Of a DNA stretch of 64,000 nt, positions 1 to 11,229 are shown piece after piece. The stretch lies in the NCBI GenBank assembly GCA_019395295.1, contig CM033344.1, forward strand, positions 25,380,393 to 25,444,392, given 5' to 3'. Under the pieces are notes generated by a model that was given only the letters and a program-made list of their open reading frames with translations, had not been told where the DNA came from and did no database searches. This DNA comes from Osmanthus fragrans. Lineage: Eukaryota > Streptophyta > Magnoliopsida > Lamiales > Oleaceae. The position numbers were made by a program, and so were the translations under genes. Every line of letters starts with the position of its first letter. The first letter of the stretch is position 1.

Positions 1-53
1 TTTTTCGTCATTTGGGAATATTTTGTTTACACTGGATGTTTGACCTTCTGCAG

Positions 54-481
54 AGAAGGCTAGAATTGCAGCTGAAAATAAAACTGCTGTAGCAGCCTCC
101 CGAATGAGGGTAGAGACAGAGTTGAAGACGCAACGTGAGAGGGAAAGAAAAGCAGCCAGAATTGCGTTAGAAAAGGTCCTTTTTTTTAATTTCATTTTTG
201 TATTCCTTCATCCTGTGTGATTCCTGTTATGATTTGCCTCGTTGATACTAAAGAAATTTAAATTTACTGACGTTTGTTTCACTCTTATTTAGATGGGAAA
301 AACAGTCGATTTCAACGAGATTCGAGATATTATGGAGTTTGAAGCAATAATTGGAGGCATCAGCAGTGGTAACTTGAGAAACTCTCTGGAACAGCTTGAG
401 TTATACATAAAGGATGATTACCTGGAAGAAGATGAAGAGGAGGCAATTCTGCGAGGAGAAGAGGGGGAAATTCTTTCGTAG
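54..481 (+). CDS. GTE-type bromodomain/ET transcription factor, last two exons (5' partial)
   Basis: Two exons are visible: 54-175 (preceded by a pyrimidine-rich CAG acceptor at 51-53, followed by GT at 176) and 293-481 (after an AG at 291-292), ending in TAG. The first exon encodes a charged helix rich in A, R, E and K, with the run QRERERKAARIALEK. The second begins MGKTVDF, continues through an NLRNSLEQLELYIKDDY segment and ends in an acidic tail, EEGEILS. This charged coiled-coil, a KTV(D/E) motif, an LEQLxLY motif and an acidic C-terminus is the known tail of plant GTE8/9/10/11 (BET9/BET10-like) proteins, nuclear acetyl-lysine readers. The bromodomain and NET domain should lie upstream of the window. 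The ATG at 293 is internal, not a start. The reading frame is open through both exons, so the gene looks functional. Which GTE paralogue it is cannot be decided from this tail. Confidence 0.85.
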
Positions 482-573
482 TCCTAGCTGCATATATGTA
501 TAGTTGAGGTGTTAATTGTAAATTAGTATTCTTTTTGTGGGCTGTTAGGGAACGAAGGGCAAGATCTCTAATT

Positions 574-665
574 AGTCAAACAAACATTGTAAGTACAACT
601 TGTGCATAATGTTTCGTAGATGCAGTCAAACAAAGATTTAATACAACTTGTGAATAATTTTTTGT
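574..665. repeat. 50-bp direct duplication in the GTE 3' flank
   Basis: Two adjacent units begin with AGTCAAACAAA at 574 and 624 and share ACAACTTGTG(C/A)ATAAT. They lie about 100 bp past the GTE stop, probably in the 3' UTR. Some substitutions separate the copies. Confidence 0.6.
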
Positions 666-2183
666 GTATTTAGAATTTGTCTTGTAAATCAGTATGTCCA
701 GCATGGTGCTGCCATTGGATTGAAATTGGGATGCAGCAATTTTATGAGTTTCTGGCTTGCATATCCTTTGAAGAAGATTGTGAAAAGGAGAAAGCAACAT
801 ATACATGTACCAAGAAGGATTGAAAGAGCAATCTTATGTCCCGTAAGATGGTAGCTTATTTGAGCAAATCAATCTTGAAATTCATGTGTTCTTATCAGAT
901 CAAATTGCTCGTTTGAATTTAATGGACTCTGATAACACGTTAAGATTTGAAGTTCCATCTTAAAACGTCAAATGTATTATAGGAGTAGCCCAAAATTTTA
1001 TAAATTTGTCTATATTTTCATCTTTATTCGATGTGGATTTTACATATTTTTGTGATTGACCTCCCATTTTCAATGAAGGAGATTGTTGTTCCTTCTATTG
1101 TTGCCTAGACGTTTTATTCTCTGAAAAAAAAAAAAAAAAAACTACTATTTCAAAATTCATTTATCCTCAAATTTCCGTTAAAATAGAGCCCAAACAAGGG
1201 CTTAGAGTTGAAGTACAGAGTCCATCAAAATAATTACAAAGAGCCATAAAAAGTTGAATTAGACGTTTTTCCTCTCTATAATTATCATATGGCTGAAATA
1301 TTGATGTAGAAAGGATTGTAGAATGGATTGAAGAAGAATTGAAGTGAAATGGGAAAATAATAATAATATAGAGAGAGCATTCGAACTCTGGTTTGGGTCT
1401 ATAATACCATTCTCGGAAGAGAATGATGAGACAAGTAGAACACACCTTCTCTTTGTGACATAGAAGGATTTTGGCCATACGAATTTATTTAGGACTCGAA
1501 AACTGTTTTTAAAGTTTTAGTGATATTTTTGTCATTTAGTTTATTTTACATTCTTTTCAATTTTAGTTTTTTTTATACTAGGTTTTCAATTGTTTTTCAT
1601 GATTTCATTAATAAAATATTTTTAGTTTCGTCATAATTTGGTGGATTCCAAAAACGGCGTTCTTAAGATTTTCGCTTGAATATCTTGTTTCGCGCTGCAT
1701 CAAGTGATATTAAATCAACCAGTTATATGAGAGCAACTTGTTAGAGAGATTATTAATGGCAGAATACAAATCTTGAATTGTCCAATTGCTCAGATATCAT
1801 ATTCTATTTGCCAAATTGGCTTGAGTGTACAATTTTGCCAAATGATTACAAACCTACTTAGTTGTTTCATATTTTATCGACTGTGTACTTATTGAATACA
1901 CTACGAAGTTGTTAATTTAAATGGTATGAAATGTTTACTTCCCAAACACGTAACAATTAAGAATAATTTTGCATTTGAAATTTTTTTCATTATGCAACTC
2001 CAAAATCGAAAACGAGCAAGTTTTGCCATTTAACCTCACACAAAATTAAAAAAGGGTTTAGGTTTAATAAGGACAAACGGTATGGAGGATGTTTTTACAA
2101 TATTACAAGACAATGACTATGCTGCCCCTATAAGTGATACAAAATAATAATAAATGATTTCTAGATTTCTTCTAGCTTTTTGC
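666..2183. other. Intergenic, no supported gene
   Basis: AT-rich sequence with a poly-A run near 1123-1140. An open frame on the minus strand (1167-1478, 103 codons) has no recognisable domain and a biased composition, so I do not call it. Nothing else is recognised. Confidence 0.5.
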
Positions 2184-2322
2184 CTTTGTTTGGGTTTCAT
2201 TTACTTATCTTAGAATTTTACTTTTCAAGAAATGAGTGATGAATAAGTGGGTTATGGTATTGAAATTAATGTTTGATTTTGAAAAGTAATTTTTAGCAAA
2301 AGAACGTGAAACCCAAACAAAG
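2184..2322. mobile_element. MITE with 16-bp perfect terminal inverted repeats
   Basis: The left end CTTTGTTTGGGTTTCA (2184-2199) is the exact reverse complement of the right end TGAAACCCAAACAAAG (2307-2322). The 107-bp interior is AT-rich and non-coding. The CTTTGTTTGGG-type end is common in plant MITEs. I see no convincing target-site duplication, so the superfamily is left open. Confidence 0.75.
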
Positions 2323-2640
2323 TCAATGACACTATTTCTTTTTCTTGTCTCTTGTTTAGGCTTTCGAAATTTATAGAAAAAAATATCTAATTTAATTTAA
2401 TTTCTCTTTCTTATCTAATCATATATTCCATCCAGAGTTCCCTCTGCAGTCCAAAGCTTCACTTTCATACATTCCGTGGCTTCTATGCATTCTGTAAATT
2501 TCAACATCCTGATTTCGAAGAAGCCAGCAAAATTGTTAGATCTTGCAAAGAAATCCACAAATCGAACTAATTGTCAACGATGTATAAAGCGATATGCAAA
2601 GGAACAAAGAAACAAAAGGCTCGCATAAAGATTGTGCACT
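2323..2640. other. Intergenic, nothing recognised
   Basis: AT-rich sequence between the MITE and the probable gypsy LTR. No coding signal is seen. Confidence 0.4.
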
Positions 2641-2990
2641 ACTTACGATACAACGGTTGACTACATGCTGTAAATAAGGAGTAAATAGGCGAATGAATAA
2701 AGCATGATTTATAACCGAATCATTTATAAATTGTAGCCAACCAGACTACTACCACAAAATTTGGAGGAAAATCTATAAATACCTCCTCACTTGAAGAAGA
2801 AAGCATGCAATTCAAATATCTCCATCTCAAATAACTATGTTTTCTCAATTTCTTGTTGAAGCATCAAAACTAGTGAATTTGAGGTGAAACTTATAGATAG
2901 GTGAGATGATTTGTCTATTGTATTTACATTGATATTTAATTGTACTTGTTTAATTAATGAATTCTTTTGATTTAATTTGTATTGTCAACA

Positions 2991-3010
2991 AATTGACGCC
3001 GTCTGTGAGA
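2991..3010 (+). other. Primer-binding site of the gypsy remnant
   Basis: The GACGCCGTCTGTGAGA core differs at two positions from the plant gypsy consensus GGCGCCGTCTGTGGGA. It sits directly after a CA-ending LTR. Confidence 0.7.
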
Positions 3011-3513
3011 AAATTTTAACAAAGTAAACCATGAAAATTTGGCATACTCAAGAATTTTTTTAGCATCTAGAATAAATGAATCATGTGAAAGGAAGTTTGG
3101 AGAAAGAGTTATCACCAAAAGCCCTAATCAAAGGATATAGCAGCGACGAAGTCTTAAATAGGGATGTAAATCCAAAACGATAGCGAGATGAAAAACCGCT
3201 AAATCTGTAAACCAGCATTTCTTCGCCTTAGTGCCGTCGACAATACAAGAAATGGTAGAAAGCCTAAAGATGCTAACCGCGAAAAATGCATCACTATGCA
3301 CAAAAGCTAAAAATCCAAGAGGAGATTGGTAAGATCATTTAGGAATAAATGGAGAAAAGCACGCTGGTAGTTCGTTTCGTAGAAAGAGCTATAGTTTTCA
3401 GGTTTCATAGACCAACAATAATTTAGAAAAGAAAAATAAGGAGCGATATGAAGATAAAAATATAGTAGGAAGGTCTATGGATGAGTCGACTTCCCGCGAT
3501 AGGAAATCAACAT

Positions 3514-3733
3514 AAAATTACCGTCAAGGGGATTAGAGAGCTAAAAATTATGACGATGCATCATATAATACTTTCTCTACAAAAGAGTATAAAGATCATC
3601 TAGCTAGTTCGTATAAAATGCTCAAAATTATTGTCAAGGGAATCAAAGAGCTAAAAATTATGTCGATGCATCATATAATACTTTCCCTACGAAAGAGTAT
3701 AAAGATCATCATGCTCTAGATCGTATAAAATGG
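3514..3733. repeat. 110-bp tandem duplication inside the gypsy leader/gag
   Basis: Two adjacent units (3514-3623 and 3624-3733) each run from AAAATTA(C/T)(C/T)GTCAAGG to CGTATAAAATG. They share the stretch ATGCATCATATAATACTTTC with few substitutions. The duplication probably occurred after or shortly before the element died. Confidence 0.8.
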
Positions 3734-4300
3734 ATGATGGCGATGAATACATACTTTTTTTTAGGGAAATCAAGGAGGTACCAATCTCGAATAATTTCAT
3801 TCATCCCGTATTGAACAAATACAATGAAGAATGGGATTCTATGTACCATCTATTTGAGTATATGATGCAAATGAAATTTCAAAAGGTAAGCTTAGCTGAA
3901 GTGCCAGAGATTTCACTTGACTCTAGTCGGATCGGCTAAAAGGTGGTACAGGAAATTACCACTTGGATCTATTAAATGCTGGTCACAATTGAAACAAGCC
4001 TTCTTGTAAACATTCACTGGAAAGAGACTAGGACAAGCTCCAACTATGCGCTTGAATGACATGTGACAGGAAGAATGAGAGTCTCTAAAGAGCTATTTTG
4101 AACGGTTCAGTGTCAAATTGATAGCTTGAGAGACTATATCGGAAGAGAAAGCCAAAGAAGTCTAGTTAAATTGTTTGATGGTGGAGACTCCCTTCCGACG
4201 GGATGTTCTCAACCAAAATCCTACTTCCTATTAGTTGTTGGTGAACTTAATCCAGAGTGAAATCTAAATGGAGGATATTATCGCCAATCGAAAAAAGATA
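3700..4300 (+). pseudogene. Ty3/gypsy gag (Retrotrans_gag) pseudogene
   Basis: Gag would form the retroelement's virus-like particle. After an open frame at 3730-3939, another frame reads RWYRKLPLGSIKCWSQLKQAF (from about 3941), then TFTGKRLGQAP and ESLKSYFERFSVKLI. These are the hallmark W-x-x-L-P-x-G-S-I and ESL(K/R)xYxxRF blocks of the Retrotrans_gag family (PF03732). Several in-frame stops and at least one frameshift interrupt it, including stops after the AF(L) block and before ESLKSYF. It is clearly dead. No protease or reverse transcriptase follows. Confidence 0.75.
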
Positions 4301-4600
4301 GAGTGAGTGCGAATGAAAGAGTCCAAAAGTAAAACCTCCACACATTATTTTAAATTGTCAAAACAATAATATTCATATTTTGTAGAGCAGGGATAGGGTC
4401 CACGCAATATCCTCAACCCTTTGACCTATTGCAAGCGAAGAACATCATTTCCTTAGGAGTTAGAAGATGAAATTCTGCAAAATTCATCGCTCCAGGGATC
4501 ACAATATAGTTAAGAATGATTAAGCTACAAAGTCAACAATTAAGTTTGCAAAGAACGACTGAAGGAAAAAGAACACCTTACATATCAAGAGGATGAGGTA

Positions 4601-4985
4601 GGGGAACTAGACCCAGAACTAGTAGGTGGAGGCACCTCTAGCGGTGTGGCGTACGGAGGTGGTTTCGACGGCGGCGCGTGGTTGGGAATTTCGGCGAGCT
4701 TTCTTCAGGCAGTTTGTTTATTTTGACCTGCTGAACGCACTGATATTGCTTGTTTTGTGTTTCAGCTTACGCAGGAAAACTGAGACGATTTTGCCTTGTC
4801 AATTCTGTTGTATCGTTAATTTCGTTAAAATACTGAGAACTTACCCATTCGAACATTCCATTGATCTAAGATCGTGAGTCTTAGGAAACCCTGAGAATCT
4901 AGAATAGAGTATATTGTTTGTGACCTTAAGACTGCTTTGTGTGGTTTTGATTGTAATTTTGTGCTTTTTTTATTGATTCATCAAA
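4601..4985. other. Junction region between gypsy and copia remnants
   Basis: This stretch includes a locally GC-rich patch (4640-4690) with a short open frame from 4626 that I do not recognise. The 3' part (about 4900-4985) has the look of a copia leader just before the gag start. A 5' LTR for the copia element is not identifiable. Confidence 0.35.
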
Positions 4986-6763
4986 ATGAAAAACCACAAC
5001 TTTGATTTGGGAATTTTTAATAAAAATGTGAATTTTCAATTTGAGAAAAAAAAATGAGGGGTATTTTGGTCCAACAAAAGGTTTCAAAAGTCATTGAAGG
5101 CAATTTTCTACTGATTTTTCAAAAGAACAAAAAGAAGAAGCCGATGAGCTTGCTTATATCTCAATCATTTTACACTTGTCTGGCACTGTTTTAAGAAAGG
5201 TGAATAAATTGAAAACCACCAAAAAACTTTGAAAAAAATTGGAAGACTTGTATTTGCTAAAATCTACCCCAAAAAAACTTTACTTACTTGAGCATTTTTC
5301 AGCTTTAAAATGTATCATTCGAAGGATTTTGATGACAATTTAGATGTTTTAAATAAACTAGTTCAAGATATTGTTAACTGGGAAAAGACAGTGTCTAAGA
5401 CCTACAAGACTATAATTTTGCTTAATTCTATGTCTAACTCGTATAAGGAAGTTAAAAATGCGATTAAGTATGGTATGGACAATTTGATGTCTGAAATTGC
5501 TGTCGACTCATTTAGAAGGAGATGAAAATTAGAGCTGAAAAACATGATACCAAAGTAGTGGAGAGTTAAGTAGTAACAGAGGGAAAAGAAGGGCAAGAGT
5601 TGGTAGATCAAACTCTAGAACTAGGGTTAAGAAATGCTATTGTTGTGGGAATATGGTGCATTTCATTAAGGATTGTCGTAAAGATGAGGGTAATCAAAAG
5701 GTTAAAAAGAGAGATGAGGTTAATATGATTACAAGTCCTGTTGCTTATACTGCTGAATTGAATCTAACTGTCAATTCTCGTTTGTATGAGTGAATATTTG
5801 ATTCTGGTGCATCTTTAATGTGACATCTGAAAAAGGATTGGTTTGAAAATTTGCATGAATCTAATGTTGGGCATGTGACAATTTTGCTTACACTATTACT
5901 AGAATTGGCGATAATAATATAAAGTTTGACACTGGCTTTGTGTACACCTTGAAAGATGTTAGATAAATTTATGAATTGTCTAGGAATTTAATTTTAGTAG
6001 GAAAACATGGAAAGCGATGACTTCACCATTAAAATTGGAAATGAAATATTAAAAATGATTAAGGGTGCACTAGTTTCCATTAAGGGAACTAAGAAGAACG
6101 ATATTTATATTACTACTGGAGAAGTGATTAGAGTTTTAAACTACTCTATCTCTTCTGCCAAAGTTGACCACACACATATATGGTATAATAGGTTTGAACA
6201 TGTAGGCATTAATAGACTTAAGCTTCGTAATGAAAAAGGTGCATTTGGTAACGACTATGTGTCTGATTTGTCATTCTGTGATCACTGTGTGCTAGGTAAG
6301 TATCATAAAACTTCTTTCTCCACAAGTTTTCATAAAGCTAAAAACATGCTTGAATATGTGCATTCAGATCCGTGGGGTCCTGCTAGTAATCCCACCTTAG
6401 GTGGAAATATATATTTCTTATCTATTATTGATGATTACATGAGAAAGGTGAGAGTTTATCTTTTAAAGAATAAATGTGACACTTTTCATAACTTTAATAA
6501 CTGGAAAAAGACAAGTAGAGAACCAAATTGGTAAAATGATTAAGTTCTTGAGAACAGATAATGGCCTAGAGTTTTGTAACATTGAATTTGACAATAACTG
6601 CAAAGAAAATGGAATAACAAGGCATAAGACTATTCCTTACACTCCCCAATAAAACAGGGTAGCGGAAAGGATGAATAGAATCATATTCAATAAAGTGCGT
6701 TGTATGATATTAAGTTCTGGTATCCCAAAGTCGGTTTAGGGTGAAGCGGTTATGTCTGCTTTT
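4986..6763 (+). pseudogene. Copia gag-protease-integrase pseudogene (5' part)
   Basis: The frame from ATG 4986 aligns with UBN2-type copia gag through blocks like LAYISIILHLS, KLKTTKKLWKKLEDLY and FNKL-like VLNKLVQDI (to about 5525). A CX2CX4HX4C zinc knuckle (CYCCGNMVHFIKDC) lies at about 5634-5681. A protease DSGAS motif sits near 5801-5815. The open frame 6007-6534 carries the GAG-pre-integrase HxWYNRFEHVG...CDHCVLGK zinc site and the integrase start LEYVHSDPWGP and SIIDDY. It continues in another frame to RTDNGLEF, PYTPQ and NRVAERMNR. Stops and frameshifts occur throughout, and the coding match ends abruptly at about 6763 in the block that normally reads A-x-x-L-I-N-R-T-P. Confidence 0.85.
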
Positions 6764-7203
6764 GATGTAGGACTATTGGCTTTGGAGTTTGAAGAAGAGA
6801 TGGACAAAAAATTGGCTAAAAGAGGTGCTCCAAAAAAAGGGCATAACTTTCAACTCGGATGTCAGATTTTCTATTATAAGATATTTTCGGAAATGGGAAG
6901 CAGTGCTCCATAGTTTCCCTGGTTGACGTCATTTCCACCTTCAAATTAGCGGTTTAAGGCACGTTGGCGGACAACTGAAGTTTTTATCCTTTTTGTTTGG
7001 TTTTACATTTTAGTTGTTTTGTTTTAGTGGATGTCTATTTTGGTCTTTTGATTAAATTAGGGCTTCCAGAGACTATAAGGCTCTTTGTCATCAAAATAAA
7101 GCAGTTAGTTTTGAGTTGCAAATATTCTTTGGTACATCCCAGTTTGTGTGTACTTGGGATTTACGCTGGTAAAACCTTGAACTTCCGTTCTGGGCCAGCT
7201 TGT
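6764..7203. mobile_element. About 440-bp foreign insert in the copia integrase
   Basis: Copia similarity stops after ...GEAVMSAF (about 6763) and resumes with CFLINLTPSIALNGDT (about 7200), two pieces adjacent in intact elements. The intervening DNA matches no part of copia pol. It carries fragments such as LEFEEEMDKKLAKRGAP in one frame, which may come from another retroelement. No clear terminal repeats or target duplication were seen, so its class is undetermined. Confidence 0.5.
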
Positions 7204-9345
7204 TTTTTGATTAATTTGACTCCATCTATTGCATTGAATGGTGATACTTTTAATGAAAAGTGATCTGATGAACTAAGTGATTATCCTGTACTTAGAACTT
7301 TTGGCTGTGCTGCATTTTCTCATCAGAATGAGGGAAAACTTGAACCTAGAGCTAGAAAGTTTTTTTTATAGGTTACCCTTATGGTGTTAGGGGTTACAGG
7401 TTATGTGATAGAAGCCAAAAGAGGGTTAAGATCATTTTGAGTAAAGATGTTAGGTTTAACGAGGGTGAAATGCCTTGTCTTAAGAGTGAACCTGAACCTG
7501 TGAGCGAAACAGAACAAGGTGAATAGAGAGATCGATTTAAGGTGGAGTAAGGAAAAATTAGCACATATGTCTCTGCTACTCCCAATGAGGTGGAGACTCA
7601 GGTTCAGGAACCATATGTGGAGAATAGAGATGAGGTAGTGATAAAGGAGCATCATGAGAAAGAAAATCCCTTGGCAAACTACAATTTAGTTAGGGATAGA
7701 GAGAGAGAAGATAAACGAGAGAGCCTACGAGATTCAGATATGATATGATCTGATCTAGCTTTTCCTCACGCTAGTTATGAGGAGTTAGTTGATAGAGAGC
7801 CAAAAACCTTTGAGGAGACGATGAAGAGTGAATAATCTGAAGAGTGGTTTAAGGCAATGAGAGAGGAGATGAGTTTCTCAGAGAAGAATCAGCCTTGGGA
7901 GCTACTACATAGACCTAAGAATAAATCTACCATCGATTGTAAGTGGGTCTTTAAGGTTAAATAGGGTACCAGTGCTTCTGAACTTTTAAGGTTTAAAGCT
8001 AGGTTAGTGGCTATGCGTTACACAGAAAAAGATGATGTTGATAATAATGAGATTTTCTCACTAGTTGTTAAGTACACTATCATTAGGGTCATGCTTGCAT
8101 TGGTTGCACATTTTGACTGGGTACTTGAACAATTTGATGTAAAAACTACATTTTTACTTGTGATCTTTATGAGCAAATTTTCATGAATCAACCGACAGGT
8201 TTTAAAGACAAACTGAAACCTGAGCATGTGTGTTTCCTTATAAAATGTTTATATGGTTTAAAACAATCGCATAGATAGTGGTATAAAAGATTTGACTCTT
8301 TTGTACTCACTATAAGGTTTCAAAGAAGTAAGTTTGTTCATTGCCTGTATTTTCAACATAAAGATGATGATAATAACTATTTATTTTTATTGCTTTATGT
8401 GGATGATATGCTCTTGATTGGTTCATCACCTAAGTGGATAAATAACATAAAAACAAAGTTGAGTGGCGAATTTGACATGAAAGACTTAGGTAAAGCTAAG
8501 AGAATCTTAGGCGTGGAAATTGAAAGAGATAGGTTAAGTTCTGCATTGTTTTTGCATCATTCTTGTATCTCAAAGGTGTTGAAAAAAATTGGTATGAATG
8601 ATTGCAAACCTATTAACTTACCTTTAGCTAACCTTTTTGTGTTATCTAAAGATCCGACTCTATGTAATGAATATGAAGTAGAATACATGAGTAGGATTCC
8701 ATATTCTAATGTGATTGATTCTATTATGTATTTGATGGTTTGACCTAGACCGAATTTAGTTTTTGCTATTAGTACTCTTAATAGATACATGTCTAATCCG
8801 GGTCCCGAGCATTGGGAAGCCTTAAAGTGGCTGTTAAGGTATTTGAAGGGTACTAGTGATGTATGTCTAAAGTTTGGTGCTAGTAAAGGAGTAAAATTGA
8901 AAGGTTTTGTAGATGCAAACTATGCGGTGGATAGGGATGGTAGGAAATCGATTTCATCTTATGTGTTTACTTTATCTAACTCTTGTGTTAGTTGGAAATC
9001 ACAATTATAACATATTGTTGCACTATCCATAATAGAGTCAGAATATATTGTCACCACAGAGGCTATTAAAGAGGCTTCGCGTGGCTTAGAGGCTTGCTTC
9101 ATGAACTGTGTCTTGAGTAATCATGTGGTAGTATATTTAGATAGTCAGTCTTCTATACATTTATGCAAAAATCCTATTTTTCACGAACGCATCAAGCACA
9201 TTGATGTTAGACTTCACTTCATTAGAGATATTATATCACGAGTGGTGGTAAAACTTGAAAAAGTCCATACACAATATAACACTTCGGACATGGACACAAA
9301 GGTGTTTCCATTGGTAAAGTTTAGAAGTTGTTAGGATCTTCTAAA
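7204..9345 (+). pseudogene. Copia reverse transcriptase-RNase H pseudogene
   Basis: The segment resumes in the integrase C-terminus (LINLTPS, LRTFGCAAF) and moves into reverse transcriptase with W(x)4EEM, CKWVFKVK, RFKARLVA and FDVKTTFL. The catalytic YVDDM is at about 8397-8411 (open frame 8390-8743), followed by MKDLGKAKRILGVEI. RNase H follows: HWEALKWLLRYLKGT, GFVDANYA, ALSIIESEY, HIDVRLHFIRD. It ends near 9345. Multiple stops (for example after MYLMV at 8743 and WKSQL at 9010) and frameshifts make it inactive. Confidence 0.88.
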
Positions 9346-9450
9346 CATTGGTACATGTAAATGATTTCCAATTTTATCAGTTCCCCTTTAGAGATGTCAC
9401 TAATGGGAGATATATTTTCTTTACAGGTCTTTTGACACAAAGGTGGAGGT

Positions 9451-9725
9451 TGTTGGGCAATTGTTGTCAAACGACCTTCTGGACTATGATGTAAACTCAG
9501 TTTAATTATCGATCGGCTTTGTTCAATTGACTGAAAATCACCAACTTCTCATAATTATACAACTCGACCTTAAAACCAATTTTGGACCATTAGTAGCGAC
9601 CTATTTCATTAGAGTTGCTCATGGCCCATTCCTGACTCATTGGAGGGCTTAATACATTGCCTACTTAAAAAGACTCTTTATACTCCTTTGGGTTCGGCCC
9701 ATTATCACACCTTAATTCTACACCC

Positions 9726-9795
<70 letters not shown>

Positions 9796-9945
9796 CTTTT
9801 TACCGTGTGAAAACGTGTGTTATTGTAATTTTTGACTCCCTCATTTGAGAAGATAAAGTCGTCGTCTTCTTTGTCTCTGTGATTGAGCCTCCCTTTTGAT
9901 TCCTCTTCTCTTGGCCTTAGTGTCTGCCTTTGTGGCTACAATAAC
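9451..9945 (+). mobile_element. 3' LTR of the copia element
   Basis: The LTR begins TGTTGGGCAATTG directly after the polypurine tract GGTGGAGGT and probably ends at CTACAATAACA near 9945. The interior has a long TA/TG microsatellite. The right end is inferred from the CA terminus only, because no partner LTR is available. Confidence 0.65.
9729..9795. repeat. (TA)n(TG)n compound microsatellite
   Basis: About 45 bp of TA repeats run directly into about 22 bp of TG repeats, inside the copia 3' LTR. Confidence 0.95.
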
Positions 9946-10109
9946 ATCCCCTGTCGTCTCTCTTAGTAGGCAATAGAAAGCAACCGGAGTTTGGGAATTC
10001 GTGCTTTGGTTTCTTGGGCTCGACTGATTCGACGGTTTGTGAGGTTTTGGATTGATTTTGGGGTAAACTGAGCCCAGAGAAACCTCGTGGTGTTGAAGTT
10101 ATCATCCTT

Positions 10110-10700
10110 ACAGGAGCAACCAACTGTGGGTTTATTTATTGATCTGTAACATAAATCCATTTCCCACGACTCCCATTGAATTAAGGGATAAAAAAATAAT
10201 GATTTTTGGCACCTGGGTTGGGCGTGATATCTGTACACAAACTCTTGTGCTGCCGCATTGAATTTCAGGTGTCACTGCTTGTGCTTTAGTTATTACTCTC
10301 CTCCTTCATTTCAACATCATGTTTTTCTGTAGGATTTACCATGGCCATTTTTCTACCAAAATAAATAAATAAATAAACAGAAAAGAGTTGCTTAAAATCT
10401 GTGTTTTCAATTGTGTACCAGTCCCTTGTTTGTGTTGCCTTTTCTCAGGTAGGTGGTGGATGAATGGTGTTCCAACAATAAAATGGGATTATATAGTATC
10501 TAACGTAAATCCCATATTCGGCACATACAAGAGTGATTGATGATTATTCATCACTGTCTTACATGCAAACGTCACTCAATAAGTTGAATTTTTGTAATTT
10601 CGTATCAATTATAAGTTCTTGTCAAATTCAAGATGCACACGAGATGCACACTATATTTTTTCTACATCCACCACTTCACAAATTGTTCATGCTGCTGATA
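10110..10700. repeat. Duplicated block, copy 1, left part (partner at 51165-51960)
   Basis: This block is colinear with 51165-51960 in the same orientation. Shared strings include GAGCAACCAA(C/A)TGTGGG, GACACAAACTCT, TAGGATTTACC, AGGTGGTGGAT(G/T)AATGGTGTT, GAGTGATTGATGAT and AAGTTCTTGTCAAATTCAA. Many indels and substitutions separate them, so the duplication is old. I recognise no protein in either copy. Confidence 0.8.
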
Positions 10701-11229
10701 TTGCTTGCATGTTGTGGTTGATTCATGCACTGCAATTTGAAAAGTTGTACAGCTCAATAACAACCAAAAATAACTTCATTACCTTAAAGTTACCTATATT
10801 ACGACTTATTGCAGTCACAAGACAAATATGAGCATGTATTTGGTGGTGTACAGTTAGAGTTGCACATGAGTTGCATAACACGGTAGGATTAGGAAATGGA
10901 CACATCGAACAATGGGAAGATCATTTAGATAAGAGGGCCATCTCATGTGCATCCACTCTAGAAGTGGAGGAAGTGCACCATTGTTTGTTAGCCACGAGGC
11001 AGTTGAAATTGTTGGATTCATAGCATAACGTGCTTAATTTTAGGCCAAGCAGATTAAAATTCAACAGTACAAAGAATAGTGACATGCAGTATTTTCACAA
11101 GGTCCCAAATCTCATAGAGTTGAGAAGAAAACCCCTCTGCCTGACCTCCTTTTTTTTTTTTTTTTTTTTTTTCTGCCTGACCTCATTTGATTAACAAGAA
11201 TGTCCATGAAACAATGTTGGATCCATCAT

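Larger units (their letters stand above)
2641..4600 (+). mobile_element. Ty3/gypsy retrotransposon remnant (5' LTR end, PBS, gag)
   Basis: A sequence ending GTCAACA at 2990 is followed by AATTGACGCCGTCTGTGAGA, a mutated form of the TTGGCGCCGTCTGTGGGA primer-binding region of plant Ty3/gypsy elements. Upstream, a TATA-like CTATAAATACC near 2774 fits the LTR promoter. Downstream lies a broken gag. The left LTR boundary cannot be fixed because no second LTR is visible. The rest of the element (pol and 3' LTR) is missing, and a copia element follows. Confidence 0.7.
4986..9945 (+). mobile_element. Decayed Ty1/copia retrotransposon with 3' LTR
   Basis: Domains follow the copia order on one strand: gag, zinc knuckle, protease, GAG-pre-integrase, integrase, reverse transcriptase, RNase H, polypurine tract (AAAGGTGGAGG near 9440-9449) and LTR starting TGTTGGGCAATTG. 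Each coding segment carries stops and frameshifts. The 5' LTR is not seen, and a 440-bp non-copia segment splits the integrase. The element is old and immobile. Confidence 0.85.

Noticed and set aside
1167..1478. 103-codon minus-strand open frame
   Set aside because: No recognisable domain, biased composition from T/C-rich DNA on the minus strand, no homologue by eye and no splice or neighbour support.
4626..4877. 83-codon frame in the gypsy-copia junction
   Set aside because: No family signature; local GC patch only.
9963..10238. Minus-strand open frame in the first duplicated block
   Set aside because: The equivalent in copy 2 is not open and shows no protein-level conservation. I considered neprosin-like homology but could not support it.
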